From the NCBI GenBank assembly GCA_902569725.1, contig CACFVG010000002.1, forward strand, positions 1 through 64,000: a stretch of DNA of 64,000 nucleotides. Direction: 5' to 3'. The DNA is from an uncultured Pelagibacteraceae bacterium. Its GTDB lineage: Bacteria > Pseudomonadota > Alphaproteobacteria > Pelagibacterales > Pelagibacteraceae. The position numbers and the translations under genes are program-made. Positions within the stretch are counted from its first letter, which is position 1, and each line of letters begins with the position of its first letter. The notes under the pieces were generated by a model. It ran no database searches. It had not been told where the DNA came from and saw nothing but the letters and a program-made list of their open reading frames with translations. Below are positions 26,566-39,769 of the stretch, in pieces.

Positions 26566-27413
26566 TAATTTTTACTCTCATCAAATGATACCAATTTAAC
26601 AAAAGTTAGTTGGGATAATTTAGAAAAAAAATTTACTATTTCATAACTTTCCTCTGTTTCTTGATAATAAGTGCCAATTGGAATGCCTGGTTTAAACAAT
26701 CCTCCAGATCCTGAAGTATAAACAATACTATTATCTTCAATTGATATATCGGTTTCTAAATATTCTATTTTCCCATTTATCCTTCCAGTTCCTGTCAAAA
26801 TAGATTGTATATTGCCAGGTTCTATTCCAACAGGGATTTTGCTATTTAAATCTGAAATAAGTAATACTCTTGAAGTAGAATAGTTAACTTCAACAACTTT
26901 ACCTACTAGATAACTTTGGTCCAATACAGCCATCCCAAGTTTAACATTATCCTTTGAACCTTTGTTAACAATAATTGACTTTAAAAAAGGGCTATTTTTG
27001 TCGATTAAAACTTTGGCAACTAATTCTTCAGAATTGTAAATATATTCATTAATTGTTTTTTTTAATCTTTTATTTTCTTCTTCAAGAAATTGGGTATTGT
27101 ACTTTTTTGATTGCAGAATTTTTATCTTCTCCTTAACTAACAAATAATCATTATAAACATTAAAGTGATCCTTAATTTTATTAGACAAATCTTGAATTTT
27201 TTTTTCAGGTATAGATACAATAAATGAGGATCTATATACTATTTCATTTAAAGTAATTTTTAGATAATTAGTTACTGGGAAACTGATTTTGCTTAAAATC
27301 AACAATCCTATTGAAAAAAAAATTAATCCTATTAAAGAAAATCGCTGTTTGTTTCCTTTTTTTATAAATGCTGAACGAATAGCTATTACAAAGTCATCTC
27401 TACTCGCTGCCAT
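26565..27413 (-). CDS. mreC: Rod-shape-determining protein MreC
   Basis: A 282-residue inner-membrane protein: one N-terminal membrane helix (about 25-45), a coiled-coil stretch (about 75-120), then the double beta-barrel domain. Family segments include VNKGSKDNVKLGMAV and LISDLNSKIPVGIE. It is a periplasmic scaffold for PBP2/RodA. It starts 6 bases after mreB and shares one base with mreD. Confidence 0.94.
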   Translation of the reverse strand: MAASRDDFVIAIRSAFIKKGNKQRFSLIGLIFFSIGLLILSKISFPVTNYLKITLNEIVYRSSFIVSIPEKKIQDLSNKIKDHFNVYNDYLLVKEKIKILQSKKYNTQFLEEENKRLKKTINEYIYNSEELVAKVLIDKNSPFLKSIIVNKGSKDNVKLGMAVLDQSYLVGKVVEVNYSTSRVLLISDLNSKIPVGIEPGNIQSILTGTGRINGKIEYLETDISIEDNSIVYTSGSGGLFKPGIPIGTYYQETEESYEIVNFFSKLSQLTFVKLVSFDESKN

Positions 27414-27419
27414 AATTTT

Positions 27420-28454
<1,035 letters not shown>

Positions 28455-30038
28455 TTATATTCCTTTCACTTTTTCTTCTTTTTTTTGTTCTGGAGAGTAT
28501 CCAGGTGCAGTTTTGTCTCTTTTAATAATCATTTTATTTAATGCATTTATGTATGCATTAGCTGATGCAACTAATGTATCAGTATCTGCTGCTTGACCAA
28601 CTGTTGTTTTTCCGTTTTCCTCAATCCGAACACTCACAGTTGCTTGGGCATCAGTTCCTTCTGTCACAGCATGAACTTGGTATAGCTGCAAGTTTACATC
28701 ATGAGGATAAAGTTTCTTTATACATTTAAATATTGCGTCTACAGGTCCATCTCCAGTTTCAGATGCTTTTTTAACTTCACCAAAAACATCTAAAGTCATT
28801 TCAGCTCTTTGAGGCTCACCTGTTCCGGCATATACTTTTAATGATTTTAGGTTAATTGCATTAACTTTATTATCAACTATTAAACTATCATCAACTAGTG
28901 CAATTATATCTTCATCATAAACATGTTTTTTCTTATCTGCTAAAACTTTAAATTTACCAAATGCATTTTCTATTACATCATCAGTAACATCTACATATCC
29001 TAGACTAACTAACTTATCTTTGAAAGCATGTCTTCCAGAGTGTTTGCCCATTACTAAAGATGTTTGTTTTACCCCAACACTCTCTGGCGTCATAATTTCA
29101 TAAGTTTGTCTATTTTTTAACATTCCATCTTGGTGAATACCTGACTCATGTGCAAAAGCATTTTTTCCAACAATCGCTTTATTGTATTGAACTGGAAATC
29201 CAGTCGCGTTTGAAACAATTTTTGAAGCTTTGCTTAGTAAAGTTGTATTAATTCCAGTTTCATATGGCATCAAATCAGGTCTTGTTTTCATTGCCATCAC
29301 TACTTCTTCTAAAGCAGCATTACCTGCTCTCTCTCCTATTCCATTTATGGTACATTCTATTTGTCTCGCGCCGGCTTGAACACCTGCTAATGAATTAGCT
29401 ACAGCTAAACCTAAGTCATTATGACAATGTGTAGATAAAATTGCTTTATCTATGTTTGGAACCTTGTTTCTCAAGGTTTCAATAATTTTTGTAAATTCTG
29501 ATGGCACCGTATAGCCAACTGTATCTGGAATATTTATAGTTTTTGCTCCACATTGAATTGCTAACTCAACAGTTTTGCACATATAGTCCATATCAGTTCT
29601 TGTTCCGTCCTCACATGACCACTCAACATCATCGGTAAATTTCCTAGCATATGTTACATGTTCCTTAATCGAATCGTAAACTTCTTCTGGAGATTTATTT
29701 AGTTTGTGCTTCATATGTAATGGGCTAGTTGATATAAAAGTGTGAATTCTAAATCTTGGTGCATGTTTCAATGCTTCATAGCATCTATCTATGTCTTTTT
29801 TAGAATGTCTTGATAATCCTGCAGGAATAGAATTTTTTAAAATTTTGCTTACTTCTGTAACTGCTTCAAAATCACCTGGAGATGCAATTGGAAATCCAGC
29901 TTCAATTATGTCAACTCCAAGTTCATCAAATACTCTTGCAATTTGTATTTTTTCTTCCAAACTCATAGATGCGCCTGGTGACTGCTCACCATCTCTCATC
30001 GTAGTATCAAAAATATATACTCTATTTTTATCGGTCAT
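28455..30038 (-). CDS. leuA: 2-isopropylmalate synthase
   Basis: A 527-residue cytosolic enzyme condensing acetyl-CoA with 2-oxoisovalerate, the first committed step of leucine synthesis. The HMGL-like TIM barrel starts with TTMRDGEQSPGASM and contains the metal motif STHCHNDLGLAVAN. The C-terminal LeuA regulatory domain (about residues 390-510, with GDGPVDAIFKCI) is present, so leucine feedback inhibition is expected. Last of the ilvI-ilvH-ilvC-leuA run. Confidence 0.97.
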   Translation of the reverse strand: MTDKNRVYIFDTTMRDGEQSPGASMSLEEKIQIARVFDELGVDIIEAGFPIASPGDFEAVTEVSKILKNSIPAGLSRHSKKDIDRCYEALKHAPRFRIHTFISTSPLHMKHKLNKSPEEVYDSIKEHVTYARKFTDDVEWSCEDGTRTDMDYMCKTVELAIQCGAKTINIPDTVGYTVPSEFTKIIETLRNKVPNIDKAILSTHCHNDLGLAVANSLAGVQAGARQIECTINGIGERAGNAALEEVVMAMKTRPDLMPYETGINTTLLSKASKIVSNATGFPVQYNKAIVGKNAFAHESGIHQDGMLKNRQTYEIMTPESVGVKQTSLVMGKHSGRHAFKDKLVSLGYVDVTDDVIENAFGKFKVLADKKKHVYDEDIIALVDDSLIVDNKVNAINLKSLKVYAGTGEPQRAEMTLDVFGEVKKASETGDGPVDAIFKCIKKLYPHDVNLQLYQVHAVTEGTDAQATVSVRIEENGKTTVGQAADTDTLVASANAYINALNKMIIKRDKTAPGYSPEQKKEEKVKGI

Positions 30039-30116
30039 TTTATTATTTTAAAGCCCTGGCATCATACATTCTCTCGCCCAGATTGCAAAATAAAATGGAT
30101 ATTTTTTTAAATAAAA

Positions 30117-31704
<1,588 letters not shown>

Positions 31705-31705
<1 letters not shown>

Positions 31706-33471
31706 TAAACTAAAGTCTTTCCCTTTCCAGTAATTTTATTTTCTCTTTGATCTTTGGGACCCAAAAGCATTTGATTATGTGGTTTTCCTGAAGGTATCAT
31801 CGGAAAACAGTTTTCTTGTTTATCTACTCTACAATCAAATATTACCGGTCTATCAGTGTTAATCATTTCTATTATTTTATCATCTAACTCTTGTGGTGTT
31901 GAAGCTCTTATTCCAACACAGCCATATGCTTCTGCAAGTTTTACAAAATCAGGTAACGCAGCAGTATAGCTTTCAGAGTAATTTTTATCATGCAATAGTT
32001 CCTGCCATTGCCTGACCATTCCCATATATTCATTATTTAAAATAAATATTTTTATAGGGAGACTATATTGAACTGCTGTAGACATTTCTTGCATTGTCAT
32101 CAAAACTGATGCTTCTCCAGCAATATCAATTACTAATTTTTTTGGGTGCGCTACTTGTACACCAACAGCAGCTGGCAATCCATAACCCATTGTTCCCAAA
32201 CCTCCTGAAGTCATCCAACGATTAGGTTTGTCAAATTTATAATGTTGAGCTGCCCACATTTGATGCTGACCTACTTCGGTAGTAATGTATGTATCTTTAT
32301 TTTTAGTTAACTCATAAAGTCTTTGAACTGCGTATTGCGGTTTTATAGTTTCATCGCTATTGATAAAGTCAAAAGAATTAACTGATCTCCATTTTTGTAT
32401 TTTTTCCCACCATTTAGAAATCTTTTGTTTGTTTGATTTTGCAAAATCAGGTTTGACTTTTTTTATAGTTTTAATTGTAGAAGTAATAACTTCAGCAACA
32501 TCACCTATTATTGGCAAGTCTACTTTAACATTTTTATTTATTGAAGATGGATCAATATCGATGTGAACTTTTTTTGATTTAGGAGAAAATTCATCTAATT
32601 TTCCAGTTATTCGATCATCAAACCTTGCTCCAATATTTATCATTAAATCACAATCATGCATTGCATTGTTAGCTTCATATGATCCGTGCATACCAAGCAT
32701 ACCTAAAAATTGGCTATCTTCACCTGGATAAGAACCCAAGCCTTGTAATGTTGATGTTATAGGAAAACCAGTTTTATTTACTAGCTCTCTTAAAAGTTCG
32801 CTTGCTTTTGGTCCTGAATTTATAACACCCCCACCCGTATAAAAAATTGGTTTAGAGGCTTTACTCATTAACTTAATCAATTCGTCAATATCTTTTTGTG
32901 AAAAATGACTATGAACTTTGCCGTTTATTTTTTTTTGTTTTTTAAATTTTGTATAATTTGTTTTTTGAAACTGAACATCTTTTGGAATATCAACTAAAAC
33001 AGGCCCAGGTCTACCAGTTGTTGCAACTTCAAATGCTTTATGAATTGTTTTTTCTAAATCTTTTACATCTTTAACTAGCCAGTTATGCTTTGTACATGGT
33101 CTTGTTATTCCAGTCGTATCACATTCTTGAAAAGCATCAGTACCTATTAAGTGTGTAGGAACCTGTCCAGAAATACAAACCAATGGAACTGAATCCATAT
33201 AAGCGTCTGTTAAAGCAGTTACAGCGTTAGTGGCTCCAGGGCCTGACGTAACTAAAAGAACTCCTGGTTTTCCTGAAGATCTAGCATATCCTTCAGCAGC
33301 GTGTCCTGCACCTTGCTCGTGACGAACTAAAATGTGTTTTAAAAAATTAAAATTTTTTAATTCATCATAAATAGGAAGAACGGCACCACCAGGATAACCA
33401 AAAATAAATTCTACATCTTGGTCTTCCAAACACTTAAATACAATCTCAGCTCCTGAATACAATTTTGACAT
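31705..33471 (-). CDS. ilvI: Acetolactate synthase large (catalytic) subunit
   Basis: A 588-residue ThDP/FAD enzyme making acetolactate or acetohydroxybutyrate. The N-terminal GYPGGAVLPIYDEL and catalytic Glu in VRHEQGAGHAAEGYARS (about residue 50) are clear. The C-terminal ThDP motif begins at DIAGEASVLMTMQEM: the usual GDG reads as GEA, a substitution I would check, although IDIxGDxSF is the norm and the other motif part (LNNEYMGMVRQWQ) is intact. Followed directly by ilvH. Confidence 0.96.
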
Positions 33472-33477
33472 TTATCC

Positions 33478-33507
33478 AATCTAGCTGAAGTTGTGCTAAT
33501 AGGTCAA
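33478..33507 (-). promoter_or_regulatory. Candidate sigma-70 promoter of ilvI, possibly leaderless
   Basis: On the minus strand TTGACC (33507-33502) and TAGATT (33483-33478) are 18 bases apart. A start about 7 bases after the -10 would fall at or next to the ilvI ATG (33471), giving a leaderless message. Consensus matches are only moderate and the region is AT-rich. Confidence 0.35.
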
Positions 33508-33520
33508 GTTTAAGACGTGA

Positions 33521-34432
33521 TTATTTTATTTTTTTTAAAGCAAGACCTAAATTTTTAGGATTAATTTTTTGCCAGGATCCCATTTGACCTCTGGCCCACG
33601 TAACCTGTCTCTTGGCATATTGCCTTGTTTTAATAGCAATTAACTCCTTGGTCTGATCAAGAGAGCACTTTTTGTTTAAAAAATTTGTTATTTCTTTAAT
33701 TCCAATAACCTTATTTGAGCTGTTTTCTTTTTTGACCTTAAGCTTGATAAATCGTCGAACTTCCTCAACTGCTCCTTCTGCAAACATATCGTCTACCCTC
33801 AAATTAATTCTTTTTATCAAGCTTTCTCTTGGGTAATCAATATAAATTTTAATAAATTGATCTGAAGAAATATACTTTTTTGTTTTTTTAAACCAATTTA
33901 TAATTGATATTTTTGTATAGTTTTTAATTTCATAAGCTCTGATAGATCTTTGAATATCATTTTTTTCAATTGTATTTTTTATTAAAGGATCAAGTTTCAA
34001 TAATTTATTATAGAATTTTTTTTGACCCAATTTATTTTGCATCAATCTAATTTTATTTCTTACTTTAATCGGAATATTGGGTATTTTTACTAAACCATCA
34101 GTAAGAGCTTTAAAATACAAACCTGTTCCTCCTACTATTATAGGTACCATCTTTCTTTTTCGAATATCTTTAATTTTTTTTAGTAAAAGCTCTAACCAAT
34201 CTCCAGTTGAATAATTTTTTCTTACATCGCAAAATCCGTATAGATGATGTTTTATTTTTTTTAGATCTTTTTTTTTGGGTCTTGCTGTTATAATTTTAAG
34301 TTGCTTATAAACTTGCATACTATCAGCATTAATAATTTCTCCTTTAATTTTTTTAGATAATTTTAATGCGAAATTTGATTTTCCACATGCTGTTGGTCCT
34401 GCAATTAAAATTATTTTGGACTTAAGGTCCAT
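33521..34432 (-). CDS. miaA: tRNA dimethylallyltransferase
   Basis: A 303-residue enzyme adding dimethylallyl to A37 of tRNAs that read UNN codons. P-loop GPTACGKSNFAL is at about 12, DSMQVYKQL follows, then the GGTGLYFKALTDGL segment and KTRQYAKRQVTWARGQ, a conserved tRNA-binding signature. It follows degP by 3 bases on the same strand. Confidence 0.96.
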   Translation of the reverse strand: MDLKSKIILIAGPTACGKSNFALKLSKKIKGEIINADSMQVYKQLKIITARPKKKDLKKIKHHLYGFCDVRKNYSTGDWLELLLKKIKDIRKRKMVPIIVGGTGLYFKALTDGLVKIPNIPIKVRNKIRLMQNKLGQKKFYNKLLKLDPLIKNTIEKNDIQRSIRAYEIKNYTKISIINWFKKTKKYISSDQFIKIYIDYPRESLIKRINLRVDDMFAEGAVEEVRRFIKLKVKKENSSNKVIGIKEITNFLNKKCSLDQTKELIAIKTRQYAKRQVTWARGQMGSWQKINPKNLGLALKKIK

Positions 34433-34435
34433 TAA

Positions 34436-35842
34436 TTAATCTAACTTAACACCAATATATCTTTTTTGGCCTTGATTGTTATAAATAGCTATCATTATTG
34501 TTTTATCAGTACTTCTTATAGCAGAATTAACTATATTTTTAAGATCACCAACTGTTTTTATTTTCTTTTTCTGCGCTTCAATAATTATATTGTTTACATT
34601 TAAGTAATTTATTGGGCTATCGTTTTCTATTTTAACAATAACTGCCCCAGATGTATCTTTTGGTAAATTTCTAGCTTCAATATCTTGTTTTGTTAAAGTT
34701 CTTACAGTTATTTTTAAACCTTCTATAATAGTTATTTTAGGTCCTTCAGCTTTTTTAATATTAAAATCTTCAGAAGTTTCTAATCTGCCAAGAGTAATTT
34801 TTTTTACTACTTCTCTTTTGTTTCTCCAAACTTTTACTTCTACAGTTTTTCCTACTTCAGTTTGTGCAACAATCAATGGTAACTCTTTCATTTCATTAAT
34901 TGGTTTTCCATCAAACTCTAAAATAATGTCTCCAGATAAAATTCCACCTTTGCTAGATGGGCTGTTATCAGCAACACTTACGACTAATGCACCTCTTGGT
35001 TTGTCTAGTTTTTCTGCATCTGAAATTTCTTTGGTTACATATTGAATTCTTACTCCTAACCAACCTCTTTTTGTTTCGCCATATTTAATTAATTGATCAA
35101 TAACTATCTTTGCATTGTTTGAAGGAATTGAAAAACCAATACCTATTGATCCTGATTGTCCTAATATTGCAGTATTAATTCCAACTACATCTCCATTCAT
35201 ATTAAATAAAGGACCGCCTGAGTTTCCTTGGTTAATTGATGCATCAGTTTGAATAAAATCTTCATATCTAGTCATACCAATATTTCTATTTCTCGCTGAA
35301 ATTATTCCAGCAGTAACAGTTCCTCCTAAGCCGAAAGGGTTACCTATTGCAATTACCCAGTCTCCAATTCTTGATTTATCTGAATTTCCAAATTTAACAG
35401 GTATAAATTGATCTTTAGATTTAATTTGCAAAACGGCAATATCTGATAAAGGGTCTGTTCCAATTATAGTTGCTTCATATTCTTTATCTCCATTAACTCT
35501 TACCAAGATATCATCAGCATCTTTAATAACGTGGTTATTTGTAATAACAATTCCTTTTTCATCAATTATAAACCCTGAACCAAGTGCGTAGGCTTTTCTT
35601 TTTTGTGGGGTTCCAAAATCTTTAAACATATCTTCAAATGGTGAGCCTGGGGGGAACTCAAATCCAGGAAATGGATTACTTTTTGTCACTACAGTTTGAC
35701 TTGTTGAAATATTGACAACTGATGGCATTAATTTTTCCGCCAAATCTGCAAAAGATGCTGGGGCATCTTTTGAGTGAGATATAGTAGATAAATTAAAATT
35801 AATTATGACTACTAAAAAAACTTTTAAAAATCTAAATGCCAT
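34436..35842 (-). CDS. degP: Periplasmic serine protease, DegP/HtrA family
   Basis: A 468-residue envelope protease/chaperone. A signal peptide ends near ISHSKDA. The catalytic triad is His in TNNHVI (about 103), Asp in DPLSDIAVL (about 133) and Ser in GNSGGPL (about 207). Two PDZ domains follow (about 255-345 and 375-465). It overlaps the DUF2065 gene by 11 bases and is in a stress-type run with hflK-hflC. Confidence 0.95.
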   Translation of the reverse strand: MAFRFLKVFLVVIINFNLSTISHSKDAPASFADLAEKLMPSVVNISTSQTVVTKSNPFPGFEFPPGSPFEDMFKDFGTPQKRKAYALGSGFIIDEKGIVITNNHVIKDADDILVRVNGDKEYEATIIGTDPLSDIAVLQIKSKDQFIPVKFGNSDKSRIGDWVIAIGNPFGLGGTVTAGIISARNRNIGMTRYEDFIQTDASINQGNSGGPLFNMNGDVVGINTAILGQSGSIGIGFSIPSNNAKIVIDQLIKYGETKRGWLGVRIQYVTKEISDAEKLDKPRGALVVSVADNSPSSKGGILSGDIILEFDGKPINEMKELPLIVAQTEVGKTVEVKVWRNKREVVKKITLGRLETSEDFNIKKAEGPKITIIEGLKITVRTLTKQDIEARNLPKDTSGAVIVKIENDSPINYLNVNNIIIEAQKKKIKTVGDLKNIVNSAIRSTDKTIMIAIYNNQGQKRYIGVKLD

Positions 35843-36026
35843 TTTTTTTCATATACCATATTATAATAAAACCAATTATTGTAAAAATTAGACCTCCAAC
35901 TCTTAATTGGCTAACCTTTGCATCTTTTGCTTTAAGCAAAATACTTTTCATTTTTGAAGGAAATAAGGCGTATAAAATTCCTTCTATAAAAAAGAATAGA
36001 CCAAGTGCTATGATCAGTTCTCTCAT
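35832..36026 (-). CDS. DUF2065 small membrane protein
   Basis: A 64-residue protein with two hydrophobic helices (MRELIIALGLFFFIEGILYA, then VGGLIFTIIGFIIIW), matching DUF2065 (YjeT-like). Its place between hflC and degP is the usual one for this family in proteobacteria, which supports the call more than the sequence. Function unknown; probably accessory to the HflKC membrane complex. Confidence 0.88.
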   Translation of the reverse strand: MRELIIALGLFFFIEGILYALFPSKMKSILLKAKDAKVSQLRVGGLIFTIIGFIIIWYMKKNGI

Positions 36027-36036
36027 TGTTAAAATA

Positions 36037-36900
36037 TTAGTCTGTTTTTGGTTTTATATTCCCAAAGAATTTAAAGAATTCACTATCCGGAGACAATATC
36101 AAAGATGTTTCTCCCCCTATTAAAGCTTTTTCATAAGCTTGCATTGCTCTATAAAATGCAAAAAACTCAGGATCTCTTCCAAAGGCGTCTGCAAATATTT
36201 TATTTCTTTGACCGTCACCTTCTCCTTTCATAATCTGAGATTGTTTTTCAGCTTCTGCTAAAATTACAGTAACTTCTTTATCTGCTGTTGATGTAATAGT
36301 TATTGCCATTTCAGCTCCTTTTGCTCTAAATTCTTTAGCTTCCCTTTCCCTTTCAGTTTGCATTCTTCTATAGATTGCCTCACTGTTTGCTGGCGGAAGG
36401 TCTGCCCTTTTAATTCTTACATCTACAATTTTAATACCAAATTTTTCTGCTTCTTTATTTACTCCATCTTGAATTAATGCCATTTGATTTGTTCTGTCAG
36501 CAGACAATAAAGTTTGCAATCTCTGTGTTCCTAAAACACTTCTAATTCTTGAATTTATAATTGTTGATAAACGTGATCTAGCTACTCTTTCATTTCCTAC
36601 AGAAATATAAAATTTTAAAGGATCAACTATTTGGAATCTAGCAAAGGCATCAACTATTAATCTTTTTTGATCTGATGCAATTACTTCTTCTGGTGGCGCA
36701 TCCAGGTTTAATATTCTTTTATCTAAGAAAACCACGTTTTGAATAAAAGGAATTTTAAAATTAATTCCTGGAGTAGAAATAATTCTTTTTGGATCTCCAA
36801 ATTGAAGGACTATTGCTTGATTAATTTCTTTAACAATAAAAATTGAAAAGAAAGCAGTCGCTCCTAATAATATAATGATTGGTAATAAAATTTTTTTCAT
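36037..36900 (-). CDS. hflC: HflC, regulator of FtsH protease
   Basis: A 287-residue SPFH/band-7 protein with an N-terminal membrane helix (about 5-22) and the HflC hallmark VLQFGDPKRIISTPGINFKI. The long helical stretch REREAKEFRAKGAEMA leads to a C-terminal coiled coil. With HflK it forms a membrane cage around FtsH. It abuts hflK. Confidence 0.96.
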   Translation of the reverse strand: MKKILLPIIILLGATAFFSIFIVKEINQAIVLQFGDPKRIISTPGINFKIPFIQNVVFLDKRILNLDAPPEEVIASDQKRLIVDAFARFQIVDPLKFYISVGNERVARSRLSTIINSRIRSVLGTQRLQTLLSADRTNQMALIQDGVNKEAEKFGIKIVDVRIKRADLPPANSEAIYRRMQTEREREAKEFRAKGAEMAITITSTADKEVTVILAEAEKQSQIMKGEGDGQRNKIFADAFGRDPEFFAFYRAMQAYEKALIGGETSLILSPDSEFFKFFGNIKPKTD

Positions 36901-37986
36901 TTAATTTACCTTTTTCAATTCTGGTAGAGGTAGATATGGAACTACACCCGAACCCGCATTCTTGTCGATTATAACTTTATCAATATCAGCTAAAACTTTT
37001 TCCATAGTTTCAAGATACATTCTCTCTTGTGTTACTTTTTTTGCTTTAGCATATTCATTATAAATTGATAAAAATCTACTTGCTTCACCTTCTGCTTTTG
37101 CAACAACTTCTTTTTTGTAAGCTTCTGCTGCTTGCAATATTTTTGCAGCTTCTCCACGCGCCCTTGGTATCACGTCGTTAGCATAGGCTTGTGCTTCATT
37201 TTTAGATCTCTCCATATCTGCTCTTGCGGCCTGCACATCTCTAAATGCATCAATAACTTGATCTGGTGGATCGGCTTTTTGTGTTTGAACTTGTGTAATC
37301 TGTATTCCAGAATTGTATTCATCTAAAATATTTTGAATAATTTCCTGTGTGTCTATCTCTATTTTTGATCTTCCTTCAGTTAAAATTGGCTGGATGTTTG
37401 ATCGAGCAATAACTTCTCTCATAGCTGTTTCTGCGGCAGCTTTAACTGTTCCCTCTGGGTCTTGGATTTTAAATAAAAAATTTCCTGCATCTTTAATTAC
37501 CCAAAATACAGAAAAGTCTATATTTACGATATTCTCATCTCCAGTTAACATTAAACTTTCCTCTGGAACATCTGCTACTCCACTTGAGCCAAACCCACTA
37601 TCTCTTTCTGATCTAAAACCAATATCCATTCTGTTTACTTTTGTAACTTTTGGAGTAAGAACGCTTTCAACTGGAAAAGGTAAATGATAATTTAATCCTG
37701 GCTGGGTTGTTTTTACAAATTTACCAAATCTTAAAACGACTCCTTGCTCATCTGGCAAAACTCTGTAAAGGCCACTCAATGCCCAAATTATCAATAAAAC
37801 GATTAAACCAAAAACTATTGGTTTTCCTCCAGATGTACTTCCACCTGGAATAAATTTTTTTATTTTATCTTGGATATTTTTTACAATTTCATCAATATCT
37901 GGTGGTGTTGGTCCTCTTCTAAAACCATCACCATTTCCACCTCCTGGGGGAGATCCCCAAGGACTTTGATTTTTGAAATCGCTCAT
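36901..37986 (-). CDS. hflK: HflK, regulator of FtsH protease
   Basis: A 361-residue SPFH-domain protein. It has a Gly/Pro-rich cytoplasmic N-terminus (PWGSPPGGGNGDG), a membrane helix at about 57-75, then VLRFGKFVKTTQPGLNYHLP. The helical region PRARGEAAKILQAAEAYKKE resembles stomatin-type coiled coils. Partner of HflC; first gene of the hflK-hflC-DUF2065-degP-miaA run. Divergent from mrp across 51 bases. Confidence 0.96.
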   Translation of the reverse strand: MSDFKNQSPWGSPPGGGNGDGFRRGPTPPDIDEIVKNIQDKIKKFIPGGSTSGGKPIVFGLIVLLIIWALSGLYRVLPDEQGVVLRFGKFVKTTQPGLNYHLPFPVESVLTPKVTKVNRMDIGFRSERDSGFGSSGVADVPEESLMLTGDENIVNIDFSVFWVIKDAGNFLFKIQDPEGTVKAAAETAMREVIARSNIQPILTEGRSKIEIDTQEIIQNILDEYNSGIQITQVQTQKADPPDQVIDAFRDVQAARADMERSKNEAQAYANDVIPRARGEAAKILQAAEAYKKEVVAKAEGEASRFLSIYNEYAKAKKVTQERMYLETMEKVLADIDKVIIDKNAGSGVVPYLPLPELKKVN

Positions 37987-38037
37987 ATGTCAATGTATAT
38001 AGTGTCTTTATCAAGAAAAACAAGATAAGTTGGATTT

Positions 38038-38829
38038 ATGGATACCAAACCGCGACAAAAATCCTTCCAAAAAAACCCCATTAATGGAACAAAATTTACA
38101 ATAGCAATTTCAAGTGCAAAAGGTGGTGTTGGAAAATCAACATTTGCTACGAACCTAGCTTTAGCTCTAAAAAAATCTGGATGCAAAGTTGGATTGTTAG
38201 ATGCTGACATTTATGGACCCTCATTGCCAAAGTTATTTTCAATAAATGAAAAACCGAAAAGTGATGGTAAAACTTTAAATCCAATTTTAAAATATGGTAT
38301 TCAGTGTATGTCTATTGGTTTTTTAACTGAAGAACAAACTCCAATGATTTGGAGAGGTCCAATGGTAACAAGTGCGATAAAAACTTTTACACAAAAAGTT
38401 GCATGGAAAGATTTAGATTTTATAATTGTAGATATGCCACCAGGAACAGGCGATACTCAGCTTACATTTTCACAAGAAATAAAAATGGATGGAGTAATTA
38501 TTATTTCTACACCACAAGAAATTGCATTACAGGATGTAAAACGCGGAATAAGAATGTTTGATAAACTTGGAGTAAAAATTATTGGCTTAATCGACAATAT
38601 GAGTCATTTCATTGGTGATGATGGAAAAAAATATCCTATTTTTGGAGAGAATGGAGTTAAAAGAACTGCAGATGAATTTAATAAAGAATTTTTAGGAGAA
38701 ATTCCAATTAATCCTGAAGTTGGAAAACTTGGTGACCTTGGAACTCCAATTGTTGAAAGCAAACCAGATCATGAAATTTCAAAAATATATCTTAAATTTG
38801 CAGAAAAAATTAAATCAACTTATCTTTAA
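38038..38829 (+). CDS. mrp: Mrp/ApbC family P-loop ATPase (Fe-S cluster carrier type)
   Basis: A 263-residue ATPase with the deviant Walker [16 protein letters not shown] near residue 24, the [10 protein letters not shown] segment and [13 protein letters not shown]. The N-terminal DUF59 domain of longer Mrp proteins is absent. The C-terminal CxxC that binds the bridging cluster in ApbC is also absent: the equivalent segment reads [17 protein letters not shown]. Cluster delivery, if retained, would use other ligands. It overlaps the tail of convergent thyX by 20 bases. Confidence 0.93.
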   Translation: MDTKPRQKSFQKNPINGTKFTIAISSAKGGVGKSTFATNLALALKKSGCKVGLLDADIYGPSLPKLFSINEKPKSDGKTLNPILKYGIQCMSIGFLTEEQTPMIWRGPMVTSAIKTFTQKVAWKDLDFIIVDMPPGTGDTQLTFSQEIKMDGVIIISTPQEIALQDVKRGIRMFDKLGVKIIGLIDNMSHFIGDDGKKYPIFGENGVKRTADEFNKEFLGEIPINPEVGKLGDLGTPIVESKPDHEISKIYLKFAEKIKSTYL

Positions 38830-39757
38830 GATCAAAAGCTATCATTAATTCATTCCATTCTCTTTTTGATAAACCTGATTGATCTACATTAACTTCTTCA
38901 CCTTTTATTAACTTTTGTAATATAATTTTTCCTTTTGCTGATACTTCTGTACCTCCTACTCTATAATCCATAAAAGCTTCAAAAGTAATTGGCACCCATT
39001 TTTTTAGTGTATCTAACATTGCTTCTGCATAAGTTCTTATTTCATATTGAGCATGATGGTCAGCTCTTAATCTTAAAAAATTCATAAGATTTAGTAAATC
39101 AGTTTTCCAATACCATTGAGTATAAGTATTTAAAGTTAAATTCATTCTTGCAAGTTCTCTTGCGAGCCCTGCTTCTTTTTCATCAATAATAGAACCATCA
39201 TAACGTTCGTTAAGCATCATTTCATAATTATTATAAGTTTGTTCTGCATCACTTTTTAATAGGTTTAAAACTTTTTTTGCCTGATCTCCTTTAAGAACAT
39301 CTCCTCTTCCTTGTCTGTTGCTTTGAGATTGAGCCGCTAAGTTTTCTATTTCAGGTAAATAAAATTCTTTATCTAATATTGAATACCTTGCTGAATATTC
39401 ATTTACATTTGCAGTTCTGTGTCTTATCCATTGCCTTGCAATAAAAATTGGTAATTTTACATGATATTTTATTTCACACATTTCAAATGGAGTGCTATGC
39501 CAATGTCTCATTAAATATTTGATTAAGCCTGAATCTGTTGAAACCTTTTTGGTTCCTTTTCCATAGGATACTCTTGCTGCTTGTACAATTGAAGTATCAT
39601 TACCCATATAGTCGACAACTCTTATAAAGCCATGGTCTAAAATAGGTATTGCTTCATAAAGAATTTTTTCAAGTTCAGGTGAGTTGACTCTTTTCGTGCT
39701 AGTTTCTTGACTTTGCTGTTCTTTTATCTCTTGTTCTTGTTCTTTAGTTAATTTCAC
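38810..39757 (-). CDS. thyX: Flavin-dependent thymidylate synthase
   Basis: A 315-residue FAD enzyme methylating dUMP to dTMP with methylenetetrahydrofolate and NADPH. The ThyX signature is visible as [14 protein letters not shown] (about 115-128). A Gln/Glu-rich N-terminal extension of about 25 residues precedes the core. The frame begins at GTG; there is no usable ATG before the core, so GTG is kept. Convergent with mrp, with overlapping ends. Confidence 0.97.
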   Translation of the reverse strand: MKLTKEQEQEIKEQQSQETSTKRVNSPELEKILYEAIPILDHGFIRVVDYMGNDTSIVQAARVSYGKGTKKVSTDSGLIKYLMRHWHSTPFEMCEIKYHVKLPIFIARQWIRHRTANVNEYSARYSILDKEFYLPEIENLAAQSQSNRQGRGDVLKGDQAKKVLNLLKSDAEQTYNNYEMMLNERYDGSIIDEKEAGLARELARMNLTLNTYTQWYWKTDLLNLMNFLRLRADHHAQYEIRTYAEAMLDTLKKWVPITFEAFMDYRVGGTEVSAKGKIILQKLIKGEEVNVDQSGLSKREWNELMIAFDLKDKLI

Positions 39758-39769
39758 AATAATTTTCTA

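Noticed and set aside
30039-30116. Possible leader or attenuator between ilvC and leuA
   Set aside because: Only a 4-bp CTGG/CCAG stem can be drawn and there is no leucine-rich leader peptide or T run; not enough to call.
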